The notes beneath the pieces are model-generated. The model made no database searches, was not told the DNA's origin, and saw nothing but the letters and a program-made list of their open reading frames with translations. Source: Anagrus nilaparvatae (lineage: Eukaryota > Arthropoda > Insecta > Hymenoptera > Mymaridae). Taken from it: a stretch of 64,000 nucleotides of DNA. Made by a program: the position numbers and the translations under genes. Positions within the stretch are counted from its first letter, which is position 1; each line of letters opens with the position of its first letter. This document shows positions 24,205 to 34,908 of the stretch, piece after piece. The DNA lies in contig JAKSXM010000147.1 in assembly GCA_022575985.1 (NCBI GenBank), positions 17,580,001 to 17,644,000 of the forward strand. Reading direction: 5' to 3'.

Positions 24205-24470
24205 AATTTCAACATGGCGAAATTTTTCTATTAAAATAAAATTCAACCTGGCGAATTTTATTAGAAAAAAATCTAACAAATTTCAACTTGGCGAAATAAA
24301 AATTCAAAATTATCGCAATAAAATTCAACATGGTGAATTATTTGAAAATTTCATCGCAAAAAAAAATTTTCAACATGGCGAAATTTTTTTTTAAATTAAA
24401 TTAGTTCAACAAGGCAACTTTCATTTAAAAATTTATTGTGAAAAATTTTCGACTTGGCGAAATTTTCTGC
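24205..24470 (+). repeat. Spaced repeat of CAACATGGCGAAATT
   Basis: In the leader of the BEL/Pao-like element the word TTCAACATGGCGAAATT and variants (CAACCTGGCGAATT, CAACTTGGCGAAAT, CAACATGGTGAATT, CAACAAGGCAAC, CGACTTGGCGAAAT) occurs seven times, 35-46 bases apart, separated by A/T-rich filler. The core is conserved while the spacers are not. Confidence 0.8.
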
Positions 24471-24582
24471 TTATCAAAATCATAAAAAGTTAAAAAAAAA
24501 AAAAAAGAAAATAAATTAATAAAATTCAACAATTCAAGTGTAAAAAAGGAGGGAAAACCCAAATTTTTTATGAAGAAGAAGA

Positions 24583-24820
24583 CAATCACGTGATTCTTCT
24601 ACAAAATCATTTTTGGCGCTATCATCACTATGGGTGTTTGCTTGCAGTTCAGTCGACTGCCATATTTTCTCACCGAGTTCGTCTGCTACTAAATTTTATA
24701 AGACAGCGATCACGTGTTTCTTCTACAAAATATTCTTTTGGCGTCATCGTTTTGGTATGTTGCTAGCAGATCAGTAAGCGGCCATTTCTTTTTTTCAACA
24801 AATTCTTCTACTACTGAATC
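24583..24820 (+). repeat. About 120-bp diverged tandem duplication
   Basis: Two copies of a block with ATCACGTGNTTCTTCTACAAAAT, then TTTTGGCG, then GCAG(T/A)TCAGT, then GGCCAT or TGCCAT, start at about 24585 and 24708. They are in the interior of the LTR element. Not coding. Confidence 0.65.
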
Positions 24821-26899
24821 ACATATGGGTCATTCCAGTCACGATGCATCAAATTTTCACCTGATTTCATCAGATTTTTCACCTCTTTTACTACTTTTAG
24901 ATTAAAGACATGTATTATTTTCTACTTTTTAATTTTTTTTTTAAATTATAGTGTTGTAAATAAAAATACATAAAGTGGTCTGCTATTAATATTAACATTG
25001 TTAATAGTAGATTTTTATTATTATTATTATTAAAAATATTATTTATATTACTAAATTAAGATTTTACAACATTTTACAAAAACAATTAAAATTATATACT
25101 TTATTTAATCATATGTCTCATGTACTTTTTATAGTTTGATACTCTCTCTATCACTCAATTGTGTATTTTATAAAAAAAAATTTAAATTATCTAATAATTT
25201 CTTTTTTTCTAATACTTATACTTAAGCAACTGTTAAAAAAAAAAAACAAACTTTATTTTTTAAATATTTACTTTCATTAAATTAATTATGTTAACTTAAA
25301 TTAATAATTTCTTTTCTTAAATATCAAATAACTTAATCTTTCATTAAATAAAATTTTGTTTTTCTTTTTAAAATAAAAATACTTTTGAATCAATAAACTC
25401 ATTTAAACTTATACATTTTTTCTGCTTGTCCTTAAATTACCTGTAATGTAATGTCTTTAATTTATTTATTATTTTAATTTTAAAATTCTCTCAATTAATT
25501 TAAAATGATGTTACATAGGTACTTTCAATTTTGGTTGGTATCAAGAAGTCTTTCAATGTGCTGTTGCAAAAATCGGGCTGTCTTGGCAATCAAAAAGAAG
25601 TGGACACATAATTCAAGGAAGCTAAGATTACATAATATGGCAAAAAATTCTAATTTAATTATCGTTAGTTTTATATTTAAAACATTAGTTTTTTATTATT
25701 TATGTAATCATTTCAGAAATTGTTTTTTATTAACTGAAAAAATTAAGCTTTTTATAAATTTTCATTGTTCTAAAATCATTCTTTAACTAAAATTTAAATA
25801 TTGTAAACTAAATTTTGTCATGAAACTTGTTAATTTCTTAAATTTTATTTTGACATTTCTTACCAAACTCAATAATCCTTATTCTGTTTAAGATAGGAGA
25901 GTTGCAAATGTTAAAATTATAAATTCTTAAATTTTACTTCGACATATCCTGACTAAAAACTCATTAATCCGAATTCTAATGAAAAGATAGGAGAGTAGTG
26001 GATGTCAATACAAATGCTATGTACTTCTTATAATATGACAAAATTTATTTTATAAATATCTTTTTGCTTGCTTTTTTTTAAAATTAAATTAGCTTTAAAT
26101 TATTAAAATCATAAATTATTGTTGGTCAAAAAGTTAATTCCTTGATTAACCGTAATCTATTTGATTGCCAGGATATCTTAGATTAGCAATATCTAGTCTT
26201 ATTGACTTCTTAATTAATTATCATGTTAATTTAACTTTATAATTTTCCATCTATAATGTAAAATTAAGCGAGCAGAAACGATCAACTGCTTTTTAAATTT
26301 ATAAATAATAGATATTTTTGTCTAAAAATTGAAATTAATCATTGTAAACTAAACTAAATTATCAAATTTATAAATTATTGTTCAAAATAGCTTAATAATT
26401 TATTAAATTCAATTAATTAATTTTTACATCTTGTTATGCAATCTAAACAAATTGTAATTTTCTTTTTTTATTATTTATTTTTTTTTACCTTGACAAAAAT
26501 TAAGACAGGAGAATGCTCCGTACAGTTGTAAATATAAATTTTATATATTCAGATTTTAAGCTACTTAGAAAACTTTTTAATGTTAAATCTTTTTTAATTT
26601 TTTACTTATTAAAGATTTTAAAACTTTTTCTTTTTATTATAATTTTACATCCCTGATGTAAAATTAAACCGGGAGAATGTTCCGTACTGTGCATTTATAA
26701 TATTTGTAGTTGTATCCCTCACGGAACAAAACGATTAAAAATCATTAAAACGCCGAAATTCAATCGTTTTTAATGATATTTAATGATTTCAATAGTTTTT
26801 AAGCGTTTGAATGTCTTTTAAACGAATATCAGACTCTTTTAGCTCTAAACTCTTTTATTGGATACTGAAAATTATTTGTCAACAAAAAATTTCATTTTT

Positions 26900-27840
26900 T
26901 TACCGAATTACAATTTTTCGGGAATTCAAAATGGCAGAGTCAAAAATTTTTTTAACGTTCAAAATAATATTTTAGATTTATTTATTTTGGACTAACAGGT
27001 CAGTAAAAATATTAATTTAGTAAACATTTTTATTAATTAAATTTTCGGAAATCCAATATGGGAGACCAAAAAAAAATGTAAAACTATTATGTGTAATGAC
27101 ACAACCAATGAGCATGGAACATGTTTACTTATTGCTATACTTCTACAAAAAAAAAAATAAAATAAAATGAGAAAATTTTCATTTTTTTACACTAGCATAT
27201 TTTCTGATTTTCCAAGATGGCGGAACAAAAGACATTAAAAGTAGAACAAAGTAGAAATATCAACATTACCTGGGGGTTTTTGAGGTGGAGAAAAACGTTT
27301 ACGAAAATTTTTATATTTTCACCCAAACATATTTTCCGATTTTCCAAGATGGCAGATAAAAAAACATGTCAGAATAAGCTTTTTATATTGCCTAAGGGTT
27401 TTCGAGGTTGTAAAGAACAAAAGAACGTTTTAATTAATAAAATTTTTCATTTTTTGGCCCCAGCATATTTTCCGACTTTCCAACATGGCGGAACAAAAAA
27501 AATATGAAAAAAAGAACTTTTTACATTATCTAGGGGTTTTCAAGGTTGAGAAAAACGTTTTCAATGATGAAAAAATTTATTTTTTTGCCCCAGCTTATTA
27601 TCCAAATTTTCAAGATGGTGGACAAAAAAACATGTCATAATAAGCTTTTTACATTGCCTGGTGAGCTTTGAGGTTGAAAATAACGCTTTTATGAATGAAA
27701 ATTTTCATTTTCTGGTCACAGCATATTTTCCAATTTTCCAAAATGGCGGCTTAAAAAATATGTTAGAATAAGCTTTTTATATTGCCGGGGGGGTTTTCTA
27801 GGATGAGTAAAACGTTTTTAATAATTTTTTCTTTTCACTC
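26900..27840. repeat. About 130-bp diverged tandem repeats with TTCCAAGATGGCGG
   Basis: Units with CATATTTTCCGATTTTCCAAGATGG-like heads recur at about 27206, 27340, 27475, 27603 and 27733 (spacing 128-135), with two weaker ones near 26925 and 27050. Each continues with AAAAAACATGTCAGAATAAGC, then CATTGCCTGGGGGTTTTCGAGG and AAAACGTTTT. Open frames across it are a by-product of the repetition. Confidence 0.85.
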
Positions 27841-27852
27841 CGTAATATTTTT

Positions 27853-29593
27853 GCTAATGACAATTCCATTGCAAAAATTGTTACTCATCGGCAAAACAGC
27901 TCATAACATAAAAAATTGATATTATCAAAATGGGTTGCAAAGAGCCAAGCTTCCAATTAATAGAAGCTATATGTTTTTTCATTAGAGATACTAATTATAC
28001 ATTTATCATACAAGTTCCTAATTAGTATTATTATTAGTTTTTAATATTATAGTTACAATTTTGCATAAAATGCTTTTTCATAAAAAAAACCCCGAGCACT
28101 TGAAGTTTAACATTTAAATAACATGGGAATTTTGAGTTTTTAGCTACACAAATTTTTGCAGAGGCCACAAAGCGTTTTAAAAAGCTAATATTTACTGAAA
28201 AAAATACTTTCATGTTGTAAAGACATGCACACAGCGCTGACTTCATTCTCAAGGAAATTCTGGGGGTAGAAACACAAATTTACATGTTGGTTCAATTTTA
28301 AAAAACAGGGTTTTTCGGTAATTTTCGATAAAACGCTGCAACCTCAAAAATTAACCAAAATATTTTTGGCTGAATTCATTTTTTTTTAATACAAGTATCA
28401 CCTTTCAAACGCCATAAACCGCATTCTTTTATTATTGATCCTCTCATGACTATAGCCAATTGTCGTAACGGTAATTTTCTACTAAAAATGACTAATTTTT
28501 GAATTTTTTTTGAAATGCTGTCAAAATTGTAATTTTTGACAAAATTGAGGTTTATACGCCTTAAAAATTTTCTACGAGCTTGAAATTTCCAAAACATTTT
28601 TACTCACCGTTTTTCAATAAATTGTTAACCCGAGATGATAATTTAAAGTCAAAGTCTCAATTTCAGGGTTTAAAAAAAAAATCAATTTTTATCATTATCT
28701 TTGAAAAGTGATATCTTAAAAATTATTTGAAGAAAAGTGACGAGTAAAAAGTTTTTAGTAACTAGAAGCTTTTAAAAAAATTTTTAAGGACTGTGAAACT
28801 CAATTTCGTCAAAAATTACAATTTTGGCAGCAATTTAAACAAATTTAAAAATTTTGGGTCAAAAATTACCAGTAGGTTAATTGACTATAGCATTGAGAGA
28901 GTCAGTGGTAAAAATATACGGTTTAAGTCGTTTGAAAGGTGACACTTGCAATAAAAAAAGTAGAACAACCAGAAGTGTTTTGGTTAATTTTAGAAGTTGC
29001 AGCGGTTTATCGAAAATTACCAAAAAAACCTGTTTTATAAGATTGAGCCAACATATAAATTTGCATTTCTAGCCCTAGAATTTCCATTTAAATGAATGCA
29101 GGGCTATTTTCATGTCTTTACAACATATGAAAGTATGTTTTCCAGTAAAAATTAGCTTTTTAAAACGCTTTGTGGTCTCTGTAAAAATTTGTATAGCTAA
29201 AAACTCTAAATTCCCATGTTATTTAAATAGGAAATTTCAAGTGCTCGGCGGCATGGGTTAAAAAAATCGAAAATCAAAATCCTTGAGCTGGGCGTTTTTT
29301 ATGACCAAAGTATTCGAAAAAAACGGGGAGGCCCAAAAAATATTGAAAAAAAAAAAATAAGACACACTCAAATATATATAGTATTAAAATATACTAAAAA
29401 CTATAATAATAATACCAATTAGGATCTTTTATGATAAATGCATCATTAGTATTCCTTTCATAAATTAAAAACATATACCATCTATTAATTGGAAGCTTGG
29501 CCCTTTGCAACTCATTTTGATAATATCAATTTTTTATGGTATGGGCTGTTTTGCCGATGAGTGATAATTTTCGCGATGGAATTGTCATTAGCA
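27853..29593. repeat. 1.7-kb imperfect palindrome
   Basis: The outer 190 bases (27853 on, CTAATGACAATTCCATTGC ... AGAGCCAAGCTTCCAATT) return inverted at about 29400-29590. Inner blocks also mirror each other: TCATGTTGTAAAGACATG and AATTCTGGGGGTAG-type sequence near 28210-28270 against 29075-29130, and the AAGGTGACACTTG block near 28935 against 28395. The centre is at about 28720. Arms have diverged by roughly a fifth. It is probably an old foldback element, with no gene. Confidence 0.75.
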
Positions 29594-29605
29594 AAAAATC
29601 AGTAA

Positions 29606-29738
29606 GGCCGAGTCTACATAACCGCACCGCACGACGCAGCCCAATGCTATTGATATAGGCTTGCGCTTGCGGCGTCACGTGACTCCTATACCAATAGCAT
29701 TGGGCTGCGCCGTGCGGTGTGGTTATGTAGACTCGGCC
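29606..29738. mobile_element. PIF/Harbinger-type MITE with TAA target duplication
   Basis: The ends GGCCGAGTCTACATAACC and reverse complement form inverted repeats of about 54 bp around a 25-bp GC-rich centre. It is flanked by TAA on both sides (29603-29605, 29739-29741). A 3-bp TWA duplication with GGCC-type ends fits the PIF/Harbinger superfamily. At 133 bp it is small and GC-rich against an AT-rich background, and nearly perfectly paired. Confidence 0.85.
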
Positions 29739-29741
29739 TAA

Positions 29742-30115
29742 CTATCCATTAGGCGCTTGAGGCGCTCGCCTATAGGCCCCCACCAATTAATAAAAATTTT
29801 TTTTAAATGTTAATATTTTTTTAAAGTAAAAAAATAATATATGTAACACAATCCTTAAACCTATGTAGATTAAGGAAATGGTATTTAAAAAAAAAATATA
29901 CCGCCAGCCTCACATCCAAATAACCTTAGGAAGTGGTTTTTGAAAATAAAAATTACACCCAAGCCTTACACTCACTTAACCTAAGGAAATGGTTTATAAA
30001 AAATAGATATACCTCCAGCCTTAAACCCACAAAAACTAGGACGCTATAAATTACAATCTTTATAGTTATGAATGACTTTAATATTTTGCAACCAAGATAC
30101 CGTGTATTCCAACGC
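29742..30115. other. Diverged short tandem repeats
   Basis: Three loosely repeated stretches of about 60 bases (ATATACCNCCAGCCT-C-CAC-AA-CCTAGGAA-TGGTTTATAAAA pattern) lie at about 29880-30040. Nothing else seen. Confidence 0.4.
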
Positions 30116-30880
30116 TCCTTCTGGGCCTAGAAACGCAGGGCTCAATATAACGACAATGTTATAAAATAGAGTTTTTAAGCAATTTTCCAAAAAGCGCTAT
30201 CATCTTGCAAATCAACAAAAATACTTTCGGTTGGTCTCATTTTTTTTACATAAGAACCGTGTTTCAATCCCCATAAACCGCAATTTTTTATCATCGTTTC
30301 TCTCATCAATCAATAAACCAAATGCCCATTTTTGTCCAAAAATGATCAATTTTTAAATTGCTGCTAAAATTGTAATTTTTAATGATAATTTTAGACTCAA
30401 AAATTTTTTGCAAGTTCCGAAAATTCTTTACTTATATTTTACTCTCTACAAGGATAGTAATAAAAAAATGAAAAAAATTAAGATTCTGTAAATTATCCTA
30501 TATGCTAAATGAACAATCGTAATGAAAGAATAAAGAGTTTTTGGAAATTTAGAGCTCATACAAAATTTTTTAGAACTATAAGACCTATTTTTATTGAAAA
30601 TTACAATTTTAGCAGCAATTTAAAAATTGGTCATTTTGGGCGAAAATTGAGCATTTGGTTTTTTTACTATAACGATGAAAGAACCGGTGATAAAAATTAT
30701 GGTTTATGGGGAATGAAAGGTGGCACTTATAAAAAAATAATGAGGCCAGCGGAAGTATTTTCGTTGAATTGTAGGATGACAGCCATATATTATGATAACT
30801 CTATTTGGAAATTTGCTTAAAAATCCTGTTTTTTAACATTATCATAATATTGAGCCCTGTGTTTCTAGGCCCAGACGGTA
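30116..30880. repeat. 0.77-kb imperfect palindrome
   Basis: GGGCCTAGAAACGCAGGGCTC near 30125 is mirrored by GAGCCCTGTGTTTCTAGGCCC near 30850. The arms continue inward through TTTTTAAGCAATTTTCC / GGAAATTTGCTTAAAAA and ATGAGGCCAGCGGAAGTATT-type blocks. The inner part resembles that of the palindrome at 27853-29593 (shared block with TTGAAAGGTG-CACTT), so the two are related families. A third partial copy of the outer word lies at about 31000. Confidence 0.75.
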
Positions 30881-31163
30881 TGTCAGAATACACAAAGGGT
30901 GTATTGGGTGTTTTTTCAATAGTCATCAGTAACTATAGATTGCAATTTGGCGACCCATATGTTGAAAAAAAACCCGATAGCCTCTATTTATTAAAATAGG
31001 CCTTCTAGGCTTAAAAACGTAGGACTCAATATTAATTATAGAGCAAAGCTCTACCTTAATGGATGCAAAAATCGACACCTTGTGGGCACGATATCTCAAT
31101 AACGATCCATCGGGTCACTCTAAGTTCTTAAAATTGGGTTTGTTTTATCGAGTTGATAGAACC

Positions 31164-31169
31164 TATAGT
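31164..31169. other. Polinton target-site duplication, left
   Basis: TATAGT immediately before the AGTAGTTATG end of the Polinton; the same six bases follow its other end at 62110-62115. Polinton/Maverick integrases typically make 6-bp duplications. Confidence 0.88.
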
Positions 31170-32190
31170 AGTAGTTATGATAATACTATAAACCAATTTT
31201 TTTTATTTTTTTTTATTTTTTAATATATATATATATATATAGCACTTTGAAGCGATTCTTATGTGCATATATATGACTCATAGCTTGAGGTAAGAGATGT
31301 GGTTCATAGTTTCTATATTGTTATTTTGCTGACGTTTGTTTTTTTTGTTTTTTTTATTTTTTATTTGATTCTGACCTTGTCGTAAGTGATTGAATCCTGA
31401 CATTGATGTAAGTGTGAGAGAGATGATTTCTCGCCTTTGTTATGTGATTTTAATATTATTCTCTTTTTCTATAAATTGCATCATCGTTGCGTTTGTGAAA
31501 GGTTTTTGAAATTTAGGAATAAATAATGGCAGATTCCGTTTTGCAAATTTTTTTAAATTTGCTAATTTTTTGACATTAATTTAAAAAAATTTTGTTGAAT
31601 TTCAGGTTTTTATTTGATTTTTAGTTGGTGACATGTATAAATCTTTTATGATTTTTTTGCTTAGTTGAAATTTTTTTTGTAGATATGATTATTTTTTTAT
31701 TAACCTACCGAAGATATTAAATTTTAATTGGTCAATCGTAAATTGCTGGAAATTTATTTGACATAAATTCTTTAAACCTGTTGGAAATCGTCGTAATTTT
31801 AGGTAGCTAAATGACCAAATTAATTTAACTAATCTGAAATTTAGAGAAACGTCAGCAGGTTGAATTATTGGGTTATACTGTAGCCTACCGAAGACATTAA
31901 ATATTAACGGATCGATCGGAAATTGCAGGAAATTTATATGAGCTGGATCCTTTAGGCATATCGGAAATTGTTGTTGTTTCATGTAGTTAGGTGATCAAAT
32001 TATTTTAAATAAACCAAAATTTTAGGAAAAATTAACAGGTAAAATTTTTAAGGTTTAAATAATTTTTTGAAATTAAAAAATTTTGTTTTGAAAATTTGGT
32101 ACTTTTTTTTTTGGTTGAGATTTTTCGTCATTTTTTTTATAGATTGTTTATATTTATTGTTAACTGTTATCATTGCTGCTGATACTTGAC
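31170..32190. repeat. Polinton left terminal inverted repeat
   Basis: This about 1.02-kb segment matches the reverse complement of 54829-55760 plus 62053-62109. Landmarks are the TATATA-rich stretch at 31220-31240, CATAGCTTGAGGTAAGAGATG near 31285, the TTCGGTAG-containing blocks near 31690 and 31885, and AACTGTTATCATTGC near 32163. Confidence 0.85.
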
Positions 32191-32344
32191 TTTTAATTGT
32201 TTTTTTTTCTGACACTTGTTTATTTTTATTATTATTATTTTTATCTTAATTATAATCTTATTGTTATATGTTGGAAGAGTTATTTTTTCTGCATCAGTTG
32301 TATGTAATCTTTTATGAAATTAATTTAGAACTGATAAAAAAATA

Positions 32345-32660
32345 AAAATTTACTTATACAATCAATAACAAAGAGTACGTAAGAGTAATTATCGTTAAAT
32401 GATTTGATCGAACGGAAATCGGCCAAATCAGCTTCGAAACAGTCGTATATATTGGATACATCGTACGTCCGTCGTGGAAACTTTTTTCTAACCAATTTAT
32501 GCTGATTATAGGCGTCTTGTTCGATCAGCCAATCTTTAACTTTTGTTTTTTGGAATTTGCTTTTTGTGTTTCGGAATAAATGATGGCTCCGGCGAAAGAC
32601 ATTTTTTCTATTTTTGGAAATATGCAAGGTCAAGGGTATTAGTAAATGATAGGCTCCGGC
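32345..32660 (-). pseudogene. Inverted duplicate of the integrase 5' part
   Basis: The minus strand repeats, almost base for base, the integrase region at 35447-35596 plus 36493-36607, without the Helitron that splits the plus-strand copy. It includes the IEQDAYNQHKLVRKKFPRR stretch and the first catalytic-Asp region (FEADLADF). A 64-bp block with CCGGCGAAAGAC is repeated twice at its upstream side (about 32581-32708). It is a rearrangement within the Polinton and cannot encode a whole protein. It preserves the pre-Helitron sequence. Confidence 0.9.
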
Positions 32661-32710
32661 GAAAGACATTTTTTCTATTTTTGGAAATATGCAAGGTCAA
32701 GGGTATTAGG

Positions 32711-32929
32711 TTAAATTTCAAAAACAGTCAGATAATCAATTTTGACACGGTTAAATCACTGGTACTATGCGAAAAAAATGATCCAATAACTGTACGTGAC
32801 AATATTGCTATTAGACGCACGCAATTTCAAGATGTCGTTACCCGGACTGAAACGAAAATTTGTAGACCAGTTTTTAACAAACCTGGATTCGTAAGTTTAA
32901 GTAAAAGTTTTCCATATGTTTTTTTTTAA
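32711..32929 (+). pseudogene. Probable polymerase B C-terminal remnant
   Basis: An open frame of about 70 codons reads NFDTVKSLVLCEKNDPITV, then RDNIAIRR, then TRTETKICRPVFNKPGF, and ends SFPYVFF and a stop. Polinton protein-primed DNA polymerases end with a comparable T/P-E-T-K-x-Y-R-x-V-F-x-K-R ... PFGF tail, and the position ahead of the ATPase fits. The polymerase body (exonuclease and palm motifs) is absent, replaced by the inverted integrase duplicate. The assignment rests on recollection of family tails, so it is moderate. Confidence 0.5.
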
Positions 32930-33413
32930 ATGTAGATAGAAAGTAAAAAGAAAAAAAAAACATGTATGATACTGTATTATTGCATTTTAGTAAGTTTAAA
33001 AAAAAAAATAAATAAGAAAAAATTGTTAATAAAAAAAAAGAAAAAAATAATAATTATTTGTGTACTTTTTATTTTTATTATTACCTGATTCCTATTTAAT
33101 TTTTTCCTTGCCGAAAATTCCTCGTACAGTCGTACGTACGTACGTACGTACGTACAAATGGTACATCGATTTTACGCATTGTTTGTATCAATAAATAAAA
33201 AAAAAAAGAAAAAACGCAAGATTAGTCTAATTGTTTGCGAGTTTACCGTGCTCGCGCACGCGCCGCGCCCTTCGAGAGAGAGGGGGGGGGGGGCGGCGGC
33301 GTCCGCTGCTGCACAAGCAGCTTTTGTCGGCTGCGCGAGCTCGTATTTGCTCACGCAGCGAAACTACGTAAGTTAAAAAATTACATTTAAATAAAAAAAA
33401 ATAAAAAAAAAAA
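32930..33413. other. Non-coding spacer with microsatellites
   Basis: A-rich runs (32945-33055), a (CGTA)n tract at about 33123-33155, and a GC-rich patch with a run of G residues at about 33285-33296 followed by CAGCAG/GCTGC words. I see no gene. The frames here are low-complexity on both strands. Confidence 0.6.
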
Positions 33414-33793
33414 ATGGATCCATATCGAGCATGGAAGCATCCATGGACATGTATGATCAGCGGCCCAACAGGTAATTTGTCAATTTACCGTAAAAATTTT
33501 TGCTTTTGCTTAGACAAAAAAAAATTAAATAACATAATAACTTTTTTTTCCTTTCATTTTACTCTTTGATGTTGTTGTTGGTGTTCATGATGATGATGAT
33601 GATGATGATTGGTGTACCAAAAAAAAAAAAAAAAAATCCACACCGGAGAATTCACGTTATCGTACAGACATTTTCCCACACGAGGCATTGCATCAAACAG
33701 TTTACGTACCCATAAATAATAATAATAATAGGGGTAAAAGAAAAAAGACGTCAATGAAAAACTCAAGCGCTCAACCATCAGTGATTTATTTGT
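33414..33793 (+). pseudogene. Packaging ATPase, gutted remnant
   Basis: ATG at 33414 starts MDPYRAWKHPWTCMISGPTG (to 33473), the beginning of Polinton FtsK/HerA-type genome-packaging ATPases, where a KHP-F/W-TC stretch leads into Walker A GPTGxGKT. Here the sequence breaks off inside Walker A after GPTG, at CAACAGGTAATT, which could pass for a splice donor. From about 33640 a frame reads SRYRTDIFPHEALHQTVYVP and ends with a stop at about 33793, plausibly the C-terminus. The catalytic core between them is missing and replaced by ATG/TGA repeats and an A-run, so the gene is dead unless an intron hides a shortened form. Confidence 0.55.
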
Positions 33794-33794
33794 A

Positions 33795-34154
33795 ATGGTG
33801 ACAAAAGGACGACGCTGAGGGGGTGGGAGAAAAAAGTGCCCGATTTCGAAAAAACACGCAAACATATTGAGAGCGTTAAGTCAACTAGAGGGTAAACAGA
33901 GAGCAGTTTTACTCGGCAGCGCCGATAAAAATCTCGTAAAGTGTTTATGCGAATGTCCGCTTAATTTATTGAGAGGCAATGTACCGCTTAAACCGGGTGA
34001 AAAAAATCGATTAAAAAAACACGCAAAGTTGCTGAGATTATTGAGCGTCAAACGAAAAAACGATAAATTCACAGGCAAAAAAAAGTTACTTCTACAGCAC
34101 GGCGGCGGTATTGGCGGGTTTCTGCCGGCTCTTTTAGCACCTATAATTAATTAA
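33795..34154 (+). pseudogene. Small basic Polinton core-like protein, one early stop
   Basis: From ATG at 33795 the frame reads MVTKGRR, then TGA at 33816-33818, then stays open in the same frame to TAA at 34152. The open part (about 110 codons) has the pattern of a small conserved Polinton/adintovirus protein: ADKNLVKCLCECPLNLLRGN, PLKPGEKNRLKKHAKLLRLL, a KKKLLLQ stretch, and a Gly-rich hydrophobic end GGIGGFLPALLAPIIN. This resembles adenovirus core/minor virion proteins. The stop sits in a CGC-TGA-GGG context and could derive from CGA by CpG decay. Otherwise the gene is whole. Its stop overlaps the ATG of the next gene (TAATG). Confidence 0.65.
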
Positions 34155-34908
34155 TGTCCATGGAGGTGGAAAAAACTGTACAAACTCCGGGCACACCTAT
34201 TAGCAGACTCGATGCTCTAATGCGGGATATTTTTCAATCTGATGAATTTCCAGACCTGAACGCAAAGAGCAACGCTTATCAACAGGCTCTGCAACGCTTT
34301 TTAACTGCAAAAGCGAGTTTACGCGCTAATCAAAACTTGGAAACAGAAAAATTGCAACACGAAGTCGACGAGCAAGAGGCATCGCGCAATTTCGACGACG
34401 AAATTATTAACACCGTACCGGCAAAATATCGCGAAAAAGCCAGAAGTTTTTTGATGTTTGCGCGAAAAGTAAATAGAGTATCTTGAGACGATGCCGGAAG
34501 AGAACGCGTGCGTGGACTTCTCCTACCTGACTCGAGCATTGTTGACTTAGAGTTTTGCCTGAGAATTTTGACGCAAACAAAGACTTTTGGAAAGACGGCG
34601 TAGTTGTTGCGCTTCACAACTCTCTGCATTCCATTCTCGCGTCATCAACACCACCACCACTACCACCAGAAAGAAACATAAGTAATAATAATATTAATAG
34701 AAGCAAATCGTTTGCGTCGATAAACGAATCCACGTATAAAGACGCACTAGCTGAAGAAGAAGAAGAAGAAGAAGAAGAAAATTACTCGGACGTCACACCG
34801 AAATTAAACAGAAAAAAAAATAAACAAAAGGGGCTACGAAAAAACGATTCTATACCCGCGTTCAGTCCCGAAGCAAATTCATCGCTAAGAACATGGAATC
34901 ACCTATGA
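34154..34908 (+). pseudogene. Polinton coiled-coil/virion protein, frameshifted
   Basis: ATG at 34154 opens 110 codons with a Gln/Glu-rich, probably coiled-coil segment (NLETEKLQHEVDEQEA) and a VPAKYREKARSFLMFAR motif, ending at TGA 34484-34486. The family continues after this motif with a W-D-x-x-G-R ... D-S-x-I-V-D-L stretch; that continuation is visible in another frame from about 34480. The third part (34555-34908) carries FWKDGVVVALHNSLHSI, a proline run and a Glu-rich run. At least two frame changes are needed. The 3' end overlaps the phospholipase start by 16 bases. Function unknown; insect Polintons carry a homologue in this position. Confidence 0.65.

Larger units (their letters stand above)
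23676..26715 (+). mobile_element. BEL/Pao-like LTR element without recognisable genes
   Basis: The 5' LTR is 23676-23914 (239 bp, starting TGTTCCGTACTG, ending AACA). It is followed within two bases by TGGTGCTACGAACCG, a BEL/Pao-style primer binding site. The 3' end is marked by a purine tract (CCGGGAGAA) and the first 38 bases of a second LTR (26678-26715, nearly identical), which is then cut off by unrelated sequence starting CCCTCACGG. The roughly 2.7-kb interior is AT-rich and contains no gag or pol that I can recognise, so it is a non-autonomous relic. Similar purine tracts near 25895, 25990 and 26510 suggest duplicated 3' regions. Confidence 0.65.

Noticed and set aside
33554..33865. 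Minus-strand open frame with Phe, Tyr and His runs
   Set aside because: The runs are translations of A-, ATT- and ATG-type microsatellites; the plus strand carries the Polinton genes.
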